A stretch of 64,000 nucleotides of DNA from Trichomonas vaginalis G3 (taxonomy: Eukaryota; Parabasalia; Trichomonadida; Trichomonadidae), in NCBI RefSeq assembly GCF_026262505.1, contig NC_067206.1, positions 9,048,268-9,112,267 of the forward strand, in the 5' to 3' direction. A model generated the notes under the pieces. That model worked only from the letters and a program-made list of their open reading frames with translations. It searched no databases and was not told the origin of the DNA. Of the stretch, positions 1-8,426 are shown piece after piece (position 1 is the stretch's first letter; every line of letters starts with the position of its first letter). The position numbers and the translations under genes were made by a program.

Positions 1-557
1 TCAAGATTTTACCTACCCTGAAAACATAAGATTATATTATAAAAAATATTCCGACATGAACCAGAAGAAACCTGAAATAGTTGCACTATATTTTAAGTTC
101 AAAAGAGACAATCCTATAATATCTCATATGTTTGATTTAATGAACCCAGTAGGTTCTATTTATACATCTATGGAAGCAGGAGTCCTCAAGTAATGTTTGG
201 TGTTGGTGCATGGGAACAAATAGTCGACAGGTTTTTGTATTGTGCAAACTCTTCAAAGGAAACAGGTGGAAGTAAAACGATTTCAGGTGAAAATTTACCT
301 GCAACAGTCACTACATAGATTTAAGTACATCTCAAGCAGGTTGGCATAAGCATAGATATTGGGATTGGTCAGGAATGACAAAAGGTAAAGGATATGATGT
401 TAAAGACGACGTTAAGTTTGCTATAAATTGTTACTGGATGACACTCAGGGAGAAGGAAACCATACACATTTCGTTTCAGGATATACGCAAACAACGGACA
501 AAGTAAAGACTACATGCACCTTACATGACAGTTTACGCATGGTATAGAATTGCTTAG
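1..557 (+). pseudogene. Fibre protein, collar end (partial, M1)
   Basis: This is the 3' part of the fibre gene and is cut by the window start. It resembles the C-terminal domain of phage tail-collar/baseplate proteins: the pattern NPVGSIYTSM, then WEQI, DRFLY, TGGS, a NLP(A)HSH-like segment and a final MTVYAWYRIA. Such domains form trimeric receptor-binding or fibre-attachment knobs. The gene is broken, with a few breaks. It runs tail to tail into the integrase gene, sharing a few bases at the stops. The counterpart in M2 is at 53251-54850. Confidence 0.7.
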
Positions 558-1510
558 TCGTCATTTTCAACTTCTTTAGCATATTCGTCAGGAGTTGTCT
601 TATATTTGTTAGAAACTGTCTTTGAAAGTATACCACCTTGAACTTTGACAAGTTTGAAACGAGGTCTGACAATAGTAGTTTTATCTTCTGCTTGCAGTGT
701 GTACATTTTGCCATGTTGCCTAAAACTTCATAATATTCTCTTGTATACTTTCTTCTATTTTTACGAACACGAATGTGAGTACCTGTCGGGTTCCATTGTT
801 GTCATAGTCAATAGTATTTTCATATGGGTCGCGTTTAGGTATTTCTATTTTTACTTTGTCACCTTTCTTAAGTTTGAAGCCTGGCATTCTTTCTGTCTAT
901 CCCTCTTAACTAAAACTATTAAATATATAGTCTTTCTCTAAGTCGGTGTTTTTTTCATTTCTTCAGGGGAGTGGTTTCCCAAACCTTTTTGTTTACGGCT
1001 ATTGTAATATTTAAAACTTGTCTCATCTTTGCCATGGAGAAGTGTCTATATTTGTCGTCATATGACATTTCATCTACTCTCACCACCTTGTGGTTGGTTT
1101 AAGTCTCTTAAGATTTTTATACAACTGTCAATGAACCAAGAGCAGAATGGTTTTTGGTCGACAATGAAATATTGGTTTACATTTTTTGAACGCAGATAGT
1201 TTTTAATATCGTCTGATTTGAAAGAACTTTCACAGTCAGATGTCAGTTTTGTTGGATGGTATTTGTCAACAAATATTGTCAAAGCTGCTAAGATATCTAA
1301 AATATTTTTGGACTGTAATGGTATGGCTTCACAGTATCTTGTGTTTTGACCGACAAATATTAGCCAGTATGGAGGTCCATCTTCTCTATACCTCGGAATG
1401 TTTTCCAAGATATCCATAAACCAAGCATTTGGTGTTGAACTAAAGATTTTTATCATGAGTGCTTTCTTTGTCGCTTTAGAAACATAGGGGTCCTTGTTTG
1501 GATTCGTCAT
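554..1510 (-). pseudogene. Polinton DDE integrase (rve), M1
   Basis: This is the retrovirus-type integrase that would insert the element and make 5-6 bp target duplications. The core shows WFMDIL (first acidic residue) and LTSDCESSF (second). The third, in the M2 copy, lies in GVIDSCIKILRD, where D stands in the usual E place. A basic C-terminal tail, rich in K and R and resembling the small C-terminal domains of Polinton integrases, follows near 554-800. The gene is broken, with a few breaks. It is divergent from the small hydrophobic protein at 1527, with only 16 bases between starts. Confidence 0.8.
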
Positions 1511-1526
1511 TTTTTAACCATAAGAA

Positions 1527-1927
1527 ATGGGTTTATTTGGCGCATTAGCAGGAGTTGCATCCAGATTTTTGCCCGCAGTGGGAACAATAGCCAGAGGTGT
1601 ATTTGGAGTTGGAAGGAAGATTTTGAGTACATTAGGTATACTTAAAGAGAAAGCACAACCTATTATACAAACTGTACAGAAAGGTTGGGATGTAGCACGA
1701 GATGCAGCAAATCTTATTCCAAATCCTGAAACAAGAGGAAAAGTTCAAGGATGGATGGACAATGTAGGAAGACAAGCAGGAAACTATTATAACAAGCAAA
1801 TGACTACTATAACCAAGCAGGACACTATATGGACCAAGGTGAAAGATTCTTTAACAGAGGATATAACCATGCACAACAATGGGTAAACAATAACCAACCT
1901 CAACCGCCTCAAACGTGGGGAATGTAA
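1527..1927 (+). CDS. Small glycine/hydrophobic virion protein, VI-like (M1)
   Basis: The N-terminus is MGLFGALAGVASRFLPAVG, an amphipathic/hydrophobic helix followed by a second helical segment and a Q/N/P-rich tail. This looks like the membrane-active minor capsid proteins of adenovirus (protein VI) and other Polintons, but no family was confirmed, so the role is inference. The reading frame from 1527 is open to 1886, and the sequence similar to M2 extends to 1927; it may carry about one break. It lies between the integrase and a 50-residue gene, each start preceded by a TTTTT(A)-rich leader. Confidence 0.5.
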
Positions 1928-1945
1928 AGTTTTTACTGAGATGAA

Positions 1946-2098
1946 ATGAACAATACAGCATTGAGACAAATGGGTTCAAGATGGATTTGTCGACTTCCAG
2001 CAGTTACACAACGTGTTTGTCAAGTTCTTCCTATACCTCAGGAAGTTTTAGACCGACTTAAAAAACCTAAACAACCAGTTGAAAACAAACCAAACTAA
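1946..2098 (+). CDS. 50-residue basic protein (M1)
   Basis: This short ORF starts MNNTALRQMGSRWICRLPAV and ends in a P/K/N-rich tail. It has the same leader, TTTTTACTGAGATGAA, as the next gene at 2118, and the same ORF is open in M2 (51708-51860). Conservation of frame and leader in two copies supports a real gene. Function unknown. It contains two cysteines and a predicted short helix. Confidence 0.55.
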   Translation: MNNTALRQMGSRWICRLPAVTQRVCQVLPIPQEVLDRLKKPKQPVENKPN

Positions 2099-2117
2099 AT
2101 TTTTTTACTGAGATGAA

Positions 2118-2698
2118 ATGACCGAAGAAGTTGAAACCGTAGATTTGACACCACAAACAAAAAGTTCAGAACCATTGTAAAACCTGTCAAAGAACTTACA
2201 GATGAAGAGAAAAATTCAATAATAGAAAGTGCCAGGTCTGGAAATACAAACCCTAACTATAAAGTCACTTTTCATAGAAATGGAACGGCTAGTATCTCAA
2301 AAAAGAAACAGACTCTCACAAATAAAATATTGAAGTCTGAAGGAACTAAAGAGACAACAGATGGGAAAGTTTATTTCACCGACCAACAGTTCATTATAGA
2401 ACATCTCATTGACTTAGAGTCGAAATATTCTAAACTTTACAACAAACACAAAAAGTTGAAAGGAAAACAAAAACAGATGGCATATGATATTTACGAAGAT
2501 GTTGACGACACTACTATTCCAGCAAGTGAGGTAAAGTCAGAAGAACCGAAAAGTGACGAAAAACCAATAGAAGAAGAGAAACCAAAAACTGAAGATAAAC
2601 CAAAACCAAAGTTTAGTTTGGAAACTAAAAGTCAACCTTCATTAGCTGGTATGGGTTGGCGTCAAAGGCTTTTGGTAGCAGGTGGTTACGTAAAGTAA
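2118..2698 (+). pseudogene. Charged K/E/P-rich protein (M1)
   Basis: The start MTEEVETVDL follows the leader TTTTTACTGAGATGAA. A lysine-rich helical middle segment (KHKKLKGKQKQM) is followed by a long acidic/proline-lysine linker (EEPKSDEKPIEEEKPK) and a conserved tail GMGWRQRLLVAGGYVK. The composition suggests a flexible core or scaffold protein, which is inference. The gene seems to have about one break. Its counterpart in M2 is at 51109-51688. Confidence 0.5.
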
Positions 2699-2763
2699 AG
2701 AGAAAAACATTGCATGAAATAAAAACATTTTTTTAAAAAATATATTTTTTTATTTTATTTGAA

Positions 2764-3348
2764 ATGTACGCTGAGTTTGTTGGAACAGACCGTTGGGAAA
2801 CATGTTTGTTAGATGAGAAATATGAAATTCACTGTTGTGAGTCATTTGAAGTCAGAAACAAAAAGACAAAAAGAGTTTTAAGCGAATGGGAGCAAAATAA
2901 CGGATATGCTAGGATGAGTATGAGTGGGAAACGCTATTTTAAACATGTTGTCATTGCAACTCATTTTATACCGAACCCTAACAATCTACCTCTTGTAGAC
3001 CATATAAACCGTATAAGAAACGACAATAGACTTGAAAACTTACGCTGGGTTACTTGTTCTGAAAACAATAAGAACAAAGGCAAATTTCGAGATATTGTAT
3101 TCGAATTTGTCGACGAACTAGAAGATGAAGCAATTGAAATTACAGACTATAGTAAGCATACGTTTGAGTTTTACTACTATAACGAAGAACAGGACTCTTT
3201 CTACTTTTATACCGGCGTAAACTATAGAAAATTACAAGTATATTTTACTAAGGAAGGCTATGCTTATGTAAACGCTAGAGATACAGATGGAAAAAACGTT
3301 AGACTATATCTTAACAAATTCAAGAAGCTATATGGCATACCATTTTAA
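2764..3348 (+). CDS. HNH endonuclease with NUMOD4-like N-terminus (M1)
   Basis: The ORF of 194 residues is whole. Residues 1-60 match the NUMOD4 pattern seen before free-standing homing nucleases (W-E near 10, Y-EI near 20, then V-R-N-KT). The nuclease core is HVVIATHFIPNP, then VDHINRIRNDNRLENLRWVT, which is the HNH_3 signature with H and N catalytic positions. A C-terminal module of about 60 residues (FYFYTG...DTDGKNVRLYLNKF) follows and recurs as a stand-alone gene in M3/M4. It lies between the charged protein and the 286-residue gene. In M2 the related HNH gene sits elsewhere, at 41562. Confidence 0.85.
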   Translation: MYAEFVGTDRWETCLLDEKYEIHCCESFEVRNKKTKRVLSEWEQNNGYARMSMSGKRYFKHVVIATHFIPNPNNLPLVDHINRIRNDNRLENLRWVTCSENNKNKGKFRDIVFEFVDELEDEAIEITDYSKHTFEFYYYNEEQDSFYFYTGVNYRKLQVYFTKEGYAYVNARDTDGKNVRLYLNKFKKLYGIPF

Positions 3349-3384
3349 AACGTTTTTTAAACCATATATTTTTACATATATTAA

Positions 3385-4245
3385 ATGTTTCAGGTTGAAA
3401 AACAAAGAACAAAAGTAGCAGATACAAAACCGTTAGACTATATCTTTACAAATGCTGGTAGGACTATTTCAGATGAAGAAATTTCATCCGGAGCTTACAG
3501 GTTTGATTATCCAATTCGTTGGCTTCAAAGTCCTTCAGAAGCAAAGGCAATAGGATTTAGAAGAGTTTTGTTTTCAAATAGAACTAACGCATTTATGTTC
3601 GCAGTAGATTTTCATGGGCAATATAAAGGTGATGATGGTCTAATAGACAAATTTGACGAAATGAGAATCTTTACGGTTCGTTCAGACGAAAGTCTTGAGA
3701 AAACTCTAAATGACTTTCAAACTCAAATAAACAAATACTATTGGGAATTTCAAGAAAAATACGACTCTTTACTAAACGGAACGTACTATCTGAAACTAGA
3801 ATACGATAAGATGAACTCCACCGTTTCATTTCAAAAGATTGAAATTAACCCTCCAAGAGATACACAGTTTTTATTTTGGCAAGTAGACAAACGTTCTTGG
3901 GCACAATTTCTTCGGTTACTAAACCAGAACGAACCATTACCACCTGACGGTCCTTTTAAATTTATACATCCACCAGCAAATTTGACAGTTTATAGAAACG
4001 TGTTTGACCCTCAAAATGTTATGTGTCATGCAAGTTTCAGTTCAAGCAACAATAGTTTTCTATGTATTGGCAAGGACTTTTATGACTTTGCTTCTAAATT
4101 CTACGAACCACCTAGTAACAGTTTCTCTGACTTTCAAGTTTGGTTCACAACAAATGGTGTGCAACATATTATTCCATTGTACTATGACTTTTATCTCGAA
4201 TTGTCTTTCATATATAACTACGGAAAAGTGCTGAAAAAGTATTGA
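3385..4245 (+). CDS. 286-residue conserved Polinton protein (M1)
   Basis: This is a whole ORF of unrecognised family, conserved in every copy here: M2 49443-50303, a second divergent copy in M2 at 54869-55717, and a distant M3 relative at 23612-24494. Shared marks are FDYPIRWL, KAIGFRR in the N-terminal third, and F-L-C near 210 followed by PPS-S-SDFQVWFTT and IIPLYYDFYLELSFIYN at the end. The alternating hydrophobic pattern suggests a beta-rich virion protein. That it is a minor capsid or vertex protein is inference from abundance and position. Confidence 0.65.
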   Translation: MFQVEKQRTKVADTKPLDYIFTNAGRTISDEEISSGAYRFDYPIRWLQSPSEAKAIGFRRVLFSNRTNAFMFAVDFHGQYKGDDGLIDKFDEMRIFTVRSDESLEKTLNDFQTQINKYYWEFQEKYDSLLNGTYYLKLEYDKMNSTVSFQKIEINPPRDTQFLFWQVDKRSWAQFLRLLNQNEPLPPDGPFKFIHPPANLTVYRNVFDPQNVMCHASFSSSNNSFLCIGKDFYDFASKFYEPPSNSFSDFQVWFTTNGVQHIIPLYYDFYLELSFIYNYGKVLKKY

Positions 4246-4255
4246 AAAATACTTT

Positions 4256-4311
4256 TAGGGTAGAAGGGTATATCTAACCCGTTTTCTAACCTGTTTTCTA
4301 CCCTCTTGAAT
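4256..4311. repeat. Covarying hairpin array after the 286-residue gene
   Basis: Two direct copies of GGTAGA/GGTATA-type words are followed by inverted copies (TCTAACC, TCTAACC, TCTACCC), ending TTGAATTTGTCATGAA. The array can fold as a long stem. The same layout occurs after most genes of M1-M4 with different words. It is placed at the 3' side of the gene, so a transcript-end or binding-site role is possible but unproven. Confidence 0.6.
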
Positions 4312-4423
4312 TTGTCATGAATTTGTCATGAATTTTCATGAATTTTCATGAATTTTCATGAATTTGTCATGAATTTTGTGCTGAATTCGACAAAAATGAG
4401 TTTTTGGTTGAAAGAATACGGTG

Positions 4424-4545
4424 GAGCCAAAAGTGGCTCGACCTCAAAACAAGCATTTTGTGAAGAATATACCAACCCGCGGAATTCGGCGGGTTGCTTT
4501 TTATACAAAGTTCAACAGGTGAATTTTCATGAATTTCCTTAAGAT
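4424..4545 (+). repeat. Non-coding duplicate of a KilA-N gene segment with palindrome
   Basis: This segment repeats the part of the KilA-N gene around 5026-5090 (GCATTTTGTGAAGAATATACC, then a GC palindrome, then GCTTTTTATACAAAGTTCA) but lies outside any long gene. Its palindrome is AACCCGC...GCGGGTT, whereas the coding copy is AACCGCC...GGCGGTT, so the arms differ yet still pair. A short ORF (4348-4542) runs through it but looks incidental. Confidence 0.6.
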
Positions 4546-4553
4546 AGAAAAAA

Positions 4554-4612
4554 AGTGAGTTAAAATGAGATGTTTACTGAAGGTGTCACCATGTCACTCG
4601 GTCATTTTAACT
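4554..4612. promoter_or_regulatory. Inverted repeat upstream of KilA-N gene 1
   Basis: GTTAAAATGA and TCATTTTAAC form 10-bp inverted arms around a core with GTGTCACCATGTCAC. It lies about 250 bp before the KilA-N gene and is kept in M2 (about 49075-49130). Possible operator or hairpin; the function is inference. Confidence 0.4.
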
Positions 4613-4753
4613 TCTCTGAAAAAGTGTGACAACATGACATTTTGACAACAACACAGGAAATAGATTTCATCGTATATTTTTTGTTAAGACTTCATCGTAA
4701 ATGTTTTGTTGAGACTTCATCGTATATGTTTTGTCGAGATTTTTATCGTTGTG

Positions 4754-4797
4754 GTCCGACGGTTAAGCCACAAACGGATGTCCGACGGTTAAGCCAC
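4754..4797 (+). promoter_or_regulatory. Two direct operator-like repeats before KilA-N gene 1
   Basis: GTCCGACGGTTAAGCCAC occurs twice (4754-4771 and 4780-4797), 26 bp apart start to start, ending 36 bp before the start codon. The pair is kept in M2 near 48890-48935. The spacing and position fit a dimer-binding operator, perhaps for the KilA-N protein itself (inference). Confidence 0.5.
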
Positions 4798-4833
4798 TCA
4801 AAAATATTTTTTATTTTTATTGTACGTACTGAA

Positions 4834-5496
4834 ATGACAGTCGAAGCAAAAACGTTCACGAACAAATCTAATGGCGAAACATTCACAAAAGGCACTTACA
4901 ACGGTATTGAAGTCTTACGTAGAGACAAGGATGGTTATATAAATGCAACAAAGATGTGTCAGCAGTTTAGGAAAGACTTTAGAAAGTTGTTGGAAAATAA
5001 GTCCTGGGAAGAGTATTATACGGCATTTTGTGAAGAATATACCAACCGCCGGAATTCCGGCGGTTGCTTTTTATACAAAGTTCATGCAGGAATTCCGGAT
5101 GAAATCAAACAGGTTAGAGGAATGTATGTAGACCCAAGACTTACAAACTATATAGCAATGTGGGCTTCTCCAAAATATTGCATAGCAGTTGGAAAAATTC
5201 TGGACTCCATAGACAAGAAAGTTCATGAGAAATTAGATGAAGAAGAACTCGAAGATACAGTAGAGAATGCAAAACCTTTGTTCGAAGAAGAAGTTAGAAA
5301 AATGCATGAAAAACAAATAGAACATGAACATGAGATATGTTCTGGTTATAGAGACTCGCCATACGAACTCGACCAATGGGAACAAGAAGATTTAAAGAGA
5401 GAATTTAGAGAATATGAATTCGCTAAGATAGCATTAGAAGCTGCAGAAAAGAGGTTAAAAGGTTGGGGTCCTTTTGTACAAAAATATTTTGAGTAA
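4834..5496 (+). CDS. KilA-N domain protein 1 (M1)
   Basis: This is a DNA-binding regulator of the viral KilA-N class. The N-terminal domain shows NGIEVLRR, DGYINATKMC, then FRKLLENKSW and, after an odd insert, GMYVDPRLTNYIAMWASP, the classic KilA-N end. A charged coiled-coil tail rich in E/K follows from about residue 130. Start ATG 4834 was chosen because it follows the leader TTTATTTTTATTGTACGTACTGAA, which resembles the leader of the next gene. Residues near 70-77 (NRRNSGGC) are encoded by a perfect 22-bp palindrome (5044-5065). The gene looks whole. Confidence 0.85.
   Translation: MTVEAKTFTNKSNGETFTKGTYNGIEVLRRDKDGYINATKMCQQFRKDFRKLLENKSWEEYYTAFCEEYTNRRNSGGCFLYKVHAGIPDEIKQVRGMYVDPRLTNYIAMWASPKYCIAVGKILDSIDKKVHEKLDEEELEDTVENAKPLFEEEVRKMHEKQIEHEHEICSGYRDSPYELDQWEQEDLKREFREYEFAKIALEAAEKRLKGWGPFVQKYFE
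5044..5065. repeat. Perfect 22-bp palindrome inside KilA-N coding sequence
   Basis: Arms AACCGCCGGAA / TTCCGGCGGTT pair completely. It is read in frame as NRRNSGG within the KilA-N domain, where the family normally has a short variable loop. M2 keeps it (about 48621-48642). GC content is far above the surroundings. Confidence 0.85.
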
Positions 5497-5851
5497 ATGA
5501 ACCATTTTTTTCGGCAAAAATATAATTTAGGGTAGAAGGTTAGATCTAACCTCTTTTCTAACCTCTTTTCTCACCTCTTGAATTTTCATGAAATTTCATG
5601 AATTTCATCGTAAATGTTTTGTCGAAACTTCTTCATCGTAAATGTTTTGTCAAGACTTCTTCTTCGTAATGAGTGTAAACGACCAAAAAATATATTTTAT
5701 GTTAGAATGTTAGATCTAACACGTTTTCTAACACGTTTTCTAACATCGTAGAAAACTCATGAAATTCATGAGTTTTGACACTTTCACAAAAAACATAAAA
5801 AATAAAGTTAGTTTTTTTAAAAAAATATTTTTTTATTTTTATTGTAAGAAC
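5497..5851. repeat. Intergenic hairpin arrays and 24-25 bp repeats
   Basis: Two covarying hairpin arrays (about 5529-5578 with GGTTAGATCTAACC; 5701-5748 with GTTAGATCTAAC) are separated by copies of CATCGTAAATGTTTTGTC. An AT-rich leader, TTTTTTTATTTTTATTGTAAGAAC, precedes the next start. No gene is seen here. Confidence 0.6.
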
Positions 5852-6766
5852 ATGTTAGCAACAACAGCACCAAACTCGTTAGTCATGAATCCTACGTCAA
5901 TGTTGGTAGAAATGAAAAGCTTCATTCCTTCTTCATATACTTTTGAAACAAAAATCCAGAAGATAAAGCAAGAACTTTTAACAAATAATTTAGACTGTAG
6001 TGCGAAAGATGAAACAAATGAACAGTATCTTTATGAAATGCAGGACATTATTGACCATTTACCTAAACTTCCTGAAATACAACAACAAAAACTCACTATT
6101 CCTGAATTCGATGAAATTGAAGTCAAACCAACTGACTCAGTAGAAATAAAGAAGTTCATACGTAAGGTAAACTATGAGTTTCTTGGATTTCATTGCAACC
6201 ACAAAGTCATGGACAAAGACTGCGACATGTTATATAAGAACATCTCTGACATATATAAATCTGGTGAGTTTAAGACCTACGACAACTTTGTTTCGTTAGT
6301 TGCTGAATGTGTATGGCAGATAAGAGATAAAGATAGAAGAGGTAAGGTATGGAACGAACAAATAAAACCAGCAACTTTTGAGTTAAAGAAAACCATTGAC
6401 GCCTTAGTTGTTTTAGCAGGTAAGGTTTCAGAATATAACGCAAAAATGAACCCACAATGTTCTAAATGTAAAGCAGCAATGAGGAAATATAACTACTCCG
6501 TCAAAGAGATAGAACGTATGAGAAACGACTATGCTGACTTAAAGAAAGAAGAAGAGAAACCAGCAGAAGATAAAATGGACATGTTAGCATTTCTGAACAA
6601 AAACTATCCAACAGCTGACGATTTCCTTCTTTCAGATGTCAAGAAGAAATATAAAGAAACATTCGGCATTGTTAAAACATTCGATGTACTGACAGAGGAA
6701 ATCGAAGCCACAAAACTGTTTAGGATTTCAAATATACATCGTACAATTCATGTAAAACGCTTATAA
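5852..6766 (+). CDS. 304-residue CxxC protein (M1)
   Basis: Start ATG 5852 (MLATTAPNSL) was chosen because it follows the shared leader and agrees with M2. The middle is helical with HCNHKVMDKDCDM and a NPQCSKCKAAM pair of cysteines that could bind zinc. Next comes a coiled coil (SVKEIERMRNDYADLKK). The last 70 residues (FLNKNYPTADDFLLSDVKKKYKE) look like a winged-helix or poxvirus-like accessory DNA-binding end often found with KilA-N genes. Family not recognised. It sits inside the regulator block. Confidence 0.6.
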   Translation: MLATTAPNSLVMNPTSMLVEMKSFIPSSYTFETKIQKIKQELLTNNLDCSAKDETNEQYLYEMQDIIDHLPKLPEIQQQKLTIPEFDEIEVKPTDSVEIKKFIRKVNYEFLGFHCNHKVMDKDCDMLYKNISDIYKSGEFKTYDNFVSLVAECVWQIRDKDRRGKVWNEQIKPATFELKKTIDALVVLAGKVSEYNAKMNPQCSKCKAAMRKYNYSVKEIERMRNDYADLKKEEEKPAEDKMDMLAFLNKNYPTADDFLLSDVKKKYKETFGIVKTFDVLTEEIEATKLFRISNIHRTIHVKRL

Positions 6767-7313
6767 AATAACAGGTGAGAAAAGAGGTGAAAAAACAGGT
6801 GAAATCTCACCTCTTCACCTAAACATTATTTTTTGCTGAATTCCGTATGAAATTTCATGAGTTTTGTGTGTTTTAGACCATGTTAGAAAACATGTTAGAA
6901 AACATGTTAGATCTAACATTCTAACATAAACATTATTTTTATTGAATTCCGTATGAAATTTCATGAGTTTTGTGTGTTTTAGACCATGTTAGAAAAGAGG
7001 TTAGAAAAGAGGTTAGATCTAACATTCTAACATAAACATTATTTTTATTGAATTCCGTATGAAATTTCATGAGTTTTGTGTGTTTTAGACCATGTTAGAA
7101 AACATGTTAGAAAACATGTTAGATCTAACATTCTAACATAAACATTATTTTTGCTGAAAAATGACCAAATTTCATGAATTTCCTCATAAGATTGCTACCC
7201 TCGAAAAACCGAGGATAGAGATTCCGTATGAAAATCATGAATTTCCTTAAGATAGAAAAAATAAAGTTAGTTTTATTTTATTTATTTTTTTTATTTTGTA
7301 TGTAAGAACAGAA
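6767..7313. repeat. Tandem ~105-bp repeats with covarying hairpins
   Basis: One GTGA-type hairpin array (about 6770-6821) is followed by three near-identical tandem units. Each holds GAATTCCGTATGAAATTTCATGAG, GTTTTAGACC and a hairpin array of GTTAGA words (about 6880-6925, 6985-7035, 7090-7137). A CTACCCTCG-AAAAA-CCGAGGATAG hairpin lies near 7195-7218. The leader of the next gene ends the stretch. No gene. Confidence 0.65.
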
Positions 7314-7928
7314 ATGTTAAAGGTTGAGTTTGAAACAGTTAAAAAGATAGACAATGAGACCAAAATAGTTAGAATAGGTGATTTAAACGTAAGATACTCA
7401 AAGAAATACAAAAAATATTCTTTGTCAGACATTTTAACACTATCTGAAAAGAAAACATCCCACGACTGGGTTAAAAATGCTTCTACTCAGAAAATTTTGA
7501 CAAAAAATCCTGAGCTTATGATATCGGTAAGATTCTATGGAACAAGAGCATATCTCATCGACAAAAGTCTTATACCAGTAGTTTTGTTCTGGATTGACCC
7601 AGTTGTTGGATATAATTTCATAACATATGGTTCATTCGATACGGAACGTTGCAGTGAAGGCTTACTTTACATCGTTCAGAAACCAAAGGACTTCAATACG
7701 AAGAGATATAAGATAGGAAGAACATTTAATATAACTCAAAGATATGACAGTATAGTCAATAGAGTTAAGGTTGTGTTTGTTAATGATATGAGAGCTGCTG
7801 AAACAGAACTACTTGAAAAGTTTGAGAAAATGTATGGTGCTCCCACGAAAGGTAAAGAAACGTTTGAAGTAGATGAGATAGATAGTGCTATAAAATTATT
7901 TGACGAAGTTGCTGAAAAATACATGTAA
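7314..7928 (+). CDS. T5orf172/GIY-YIG-like protein with KilA-N-like front (M1)
   Basis: The 204-residue ORF is whole. Start ATG 7314 matches M2 and follows the leader TTTTGTATGTAAGAACAGAA. The first half keeps KilA-N-like parts (DLNVRYSKKYKKYSLSDIL, then DWVKNASTQKIL). The second half shows GLLYIVQKP, YKIGRTFNITQRYDSI and AAETELLEKF, the pattern of T5orf172/MUG113 domains, which belong to the GIY-YIG nuclease superfamily. KilA-N/T5orf172 pairs are common in large DNA viruses. A DNA-binding or nicking regulator is likely. Confidence 0.75.
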   Translation: MLKVEFETVKKIDNETKIVRIGDLNVRYSKKYKKYSLSDILTLSEKKTSHDWVKNASTQKILTKNPELMISVRFYGTRAYLIDKSLIPVVLFWIDPVVGYNFITYGSFDTERCSEGLLYIVQKPKDFNTKRYKIGRTFNITQRYDSIVNRVKVVFVNDMRAAETELLEKFEKMYGAPTKGKETFEVDEIDSAIKLFDEVAEKYM

Positions 7929-7949
7929 AGCGTTTATTTTTGGTCTTTT

Positions 7950-8310
7950 GTGAAAGTCAAAGACGATATGTACCAAATGCAAAGTATTTTGACAGCATGT
8001 TATGCTCCAGATACTAAGCTTCCTAAAGACTGGTTTAGGAACCAAAGCACACAAGAACTTTTGAGTGAAATTTCTCTAGACCGAGAAAAAACGTAGTCGC
8101 CAAAACTCTATGAAAATCGTGAAGAACAGCGACTACGGAAAAAACCGTAGTCGCCAAAACTCTATGAAAACAGTGAAGAACAGCGAGTAGGGAAAAAACC
8201 CCAGTCGCCAAAACTCTATGAAAATCGTGAAAAATTGCCAAACGGTTTGAGAGGATATTATGTACATAGACTTCTTGTAAATGCTGTAGCAATGTGGGCT
8301 TCGCCTCTTC
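7950..8310 (+). pseudogene. Partial duplicate of KilA-N gene 2 with hairpin inserts
   Basis: It repeats the part of the next gene from VKDDMYQMQSIL to AVAMWASP but has neither a start region nor a tail, so it is a gene fragment. Between these marks it carries two to three copies of a ~50-bp unit whose ends, CCGTAGTCGC and GCGACTACGG, pair around CAAAACTCTATGAAAATCGTGAAGAACA. M2 keeps only a shorter related scrap (about 45480-45600). Confidence 0.7.
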
Positions 8311-8426
8311 ACCTAAAATATATTTTTATTGAATTCAGCAACAAAAATCATGAATTTCCTTAAGATAGAAAAAATAAAGTTAGTTTTATTTTTATTTATT
8401 TTTTTATTTTGTATGTAAAGACAGAT

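Noticed and set aside
445-714. ORFs antisense to the integrase and fibre ends (also 645-941 and 53094-53390)
   Set aside because: Shadows of the coding strand with no independent support.
4348-4542. Short ORF with FCEEYTNPRNSAGCFLYKV
   Set aside because: A non-coding duplicate of a KilA-N segment; the rest of the ORF is made of TCATGAATTT repeats.
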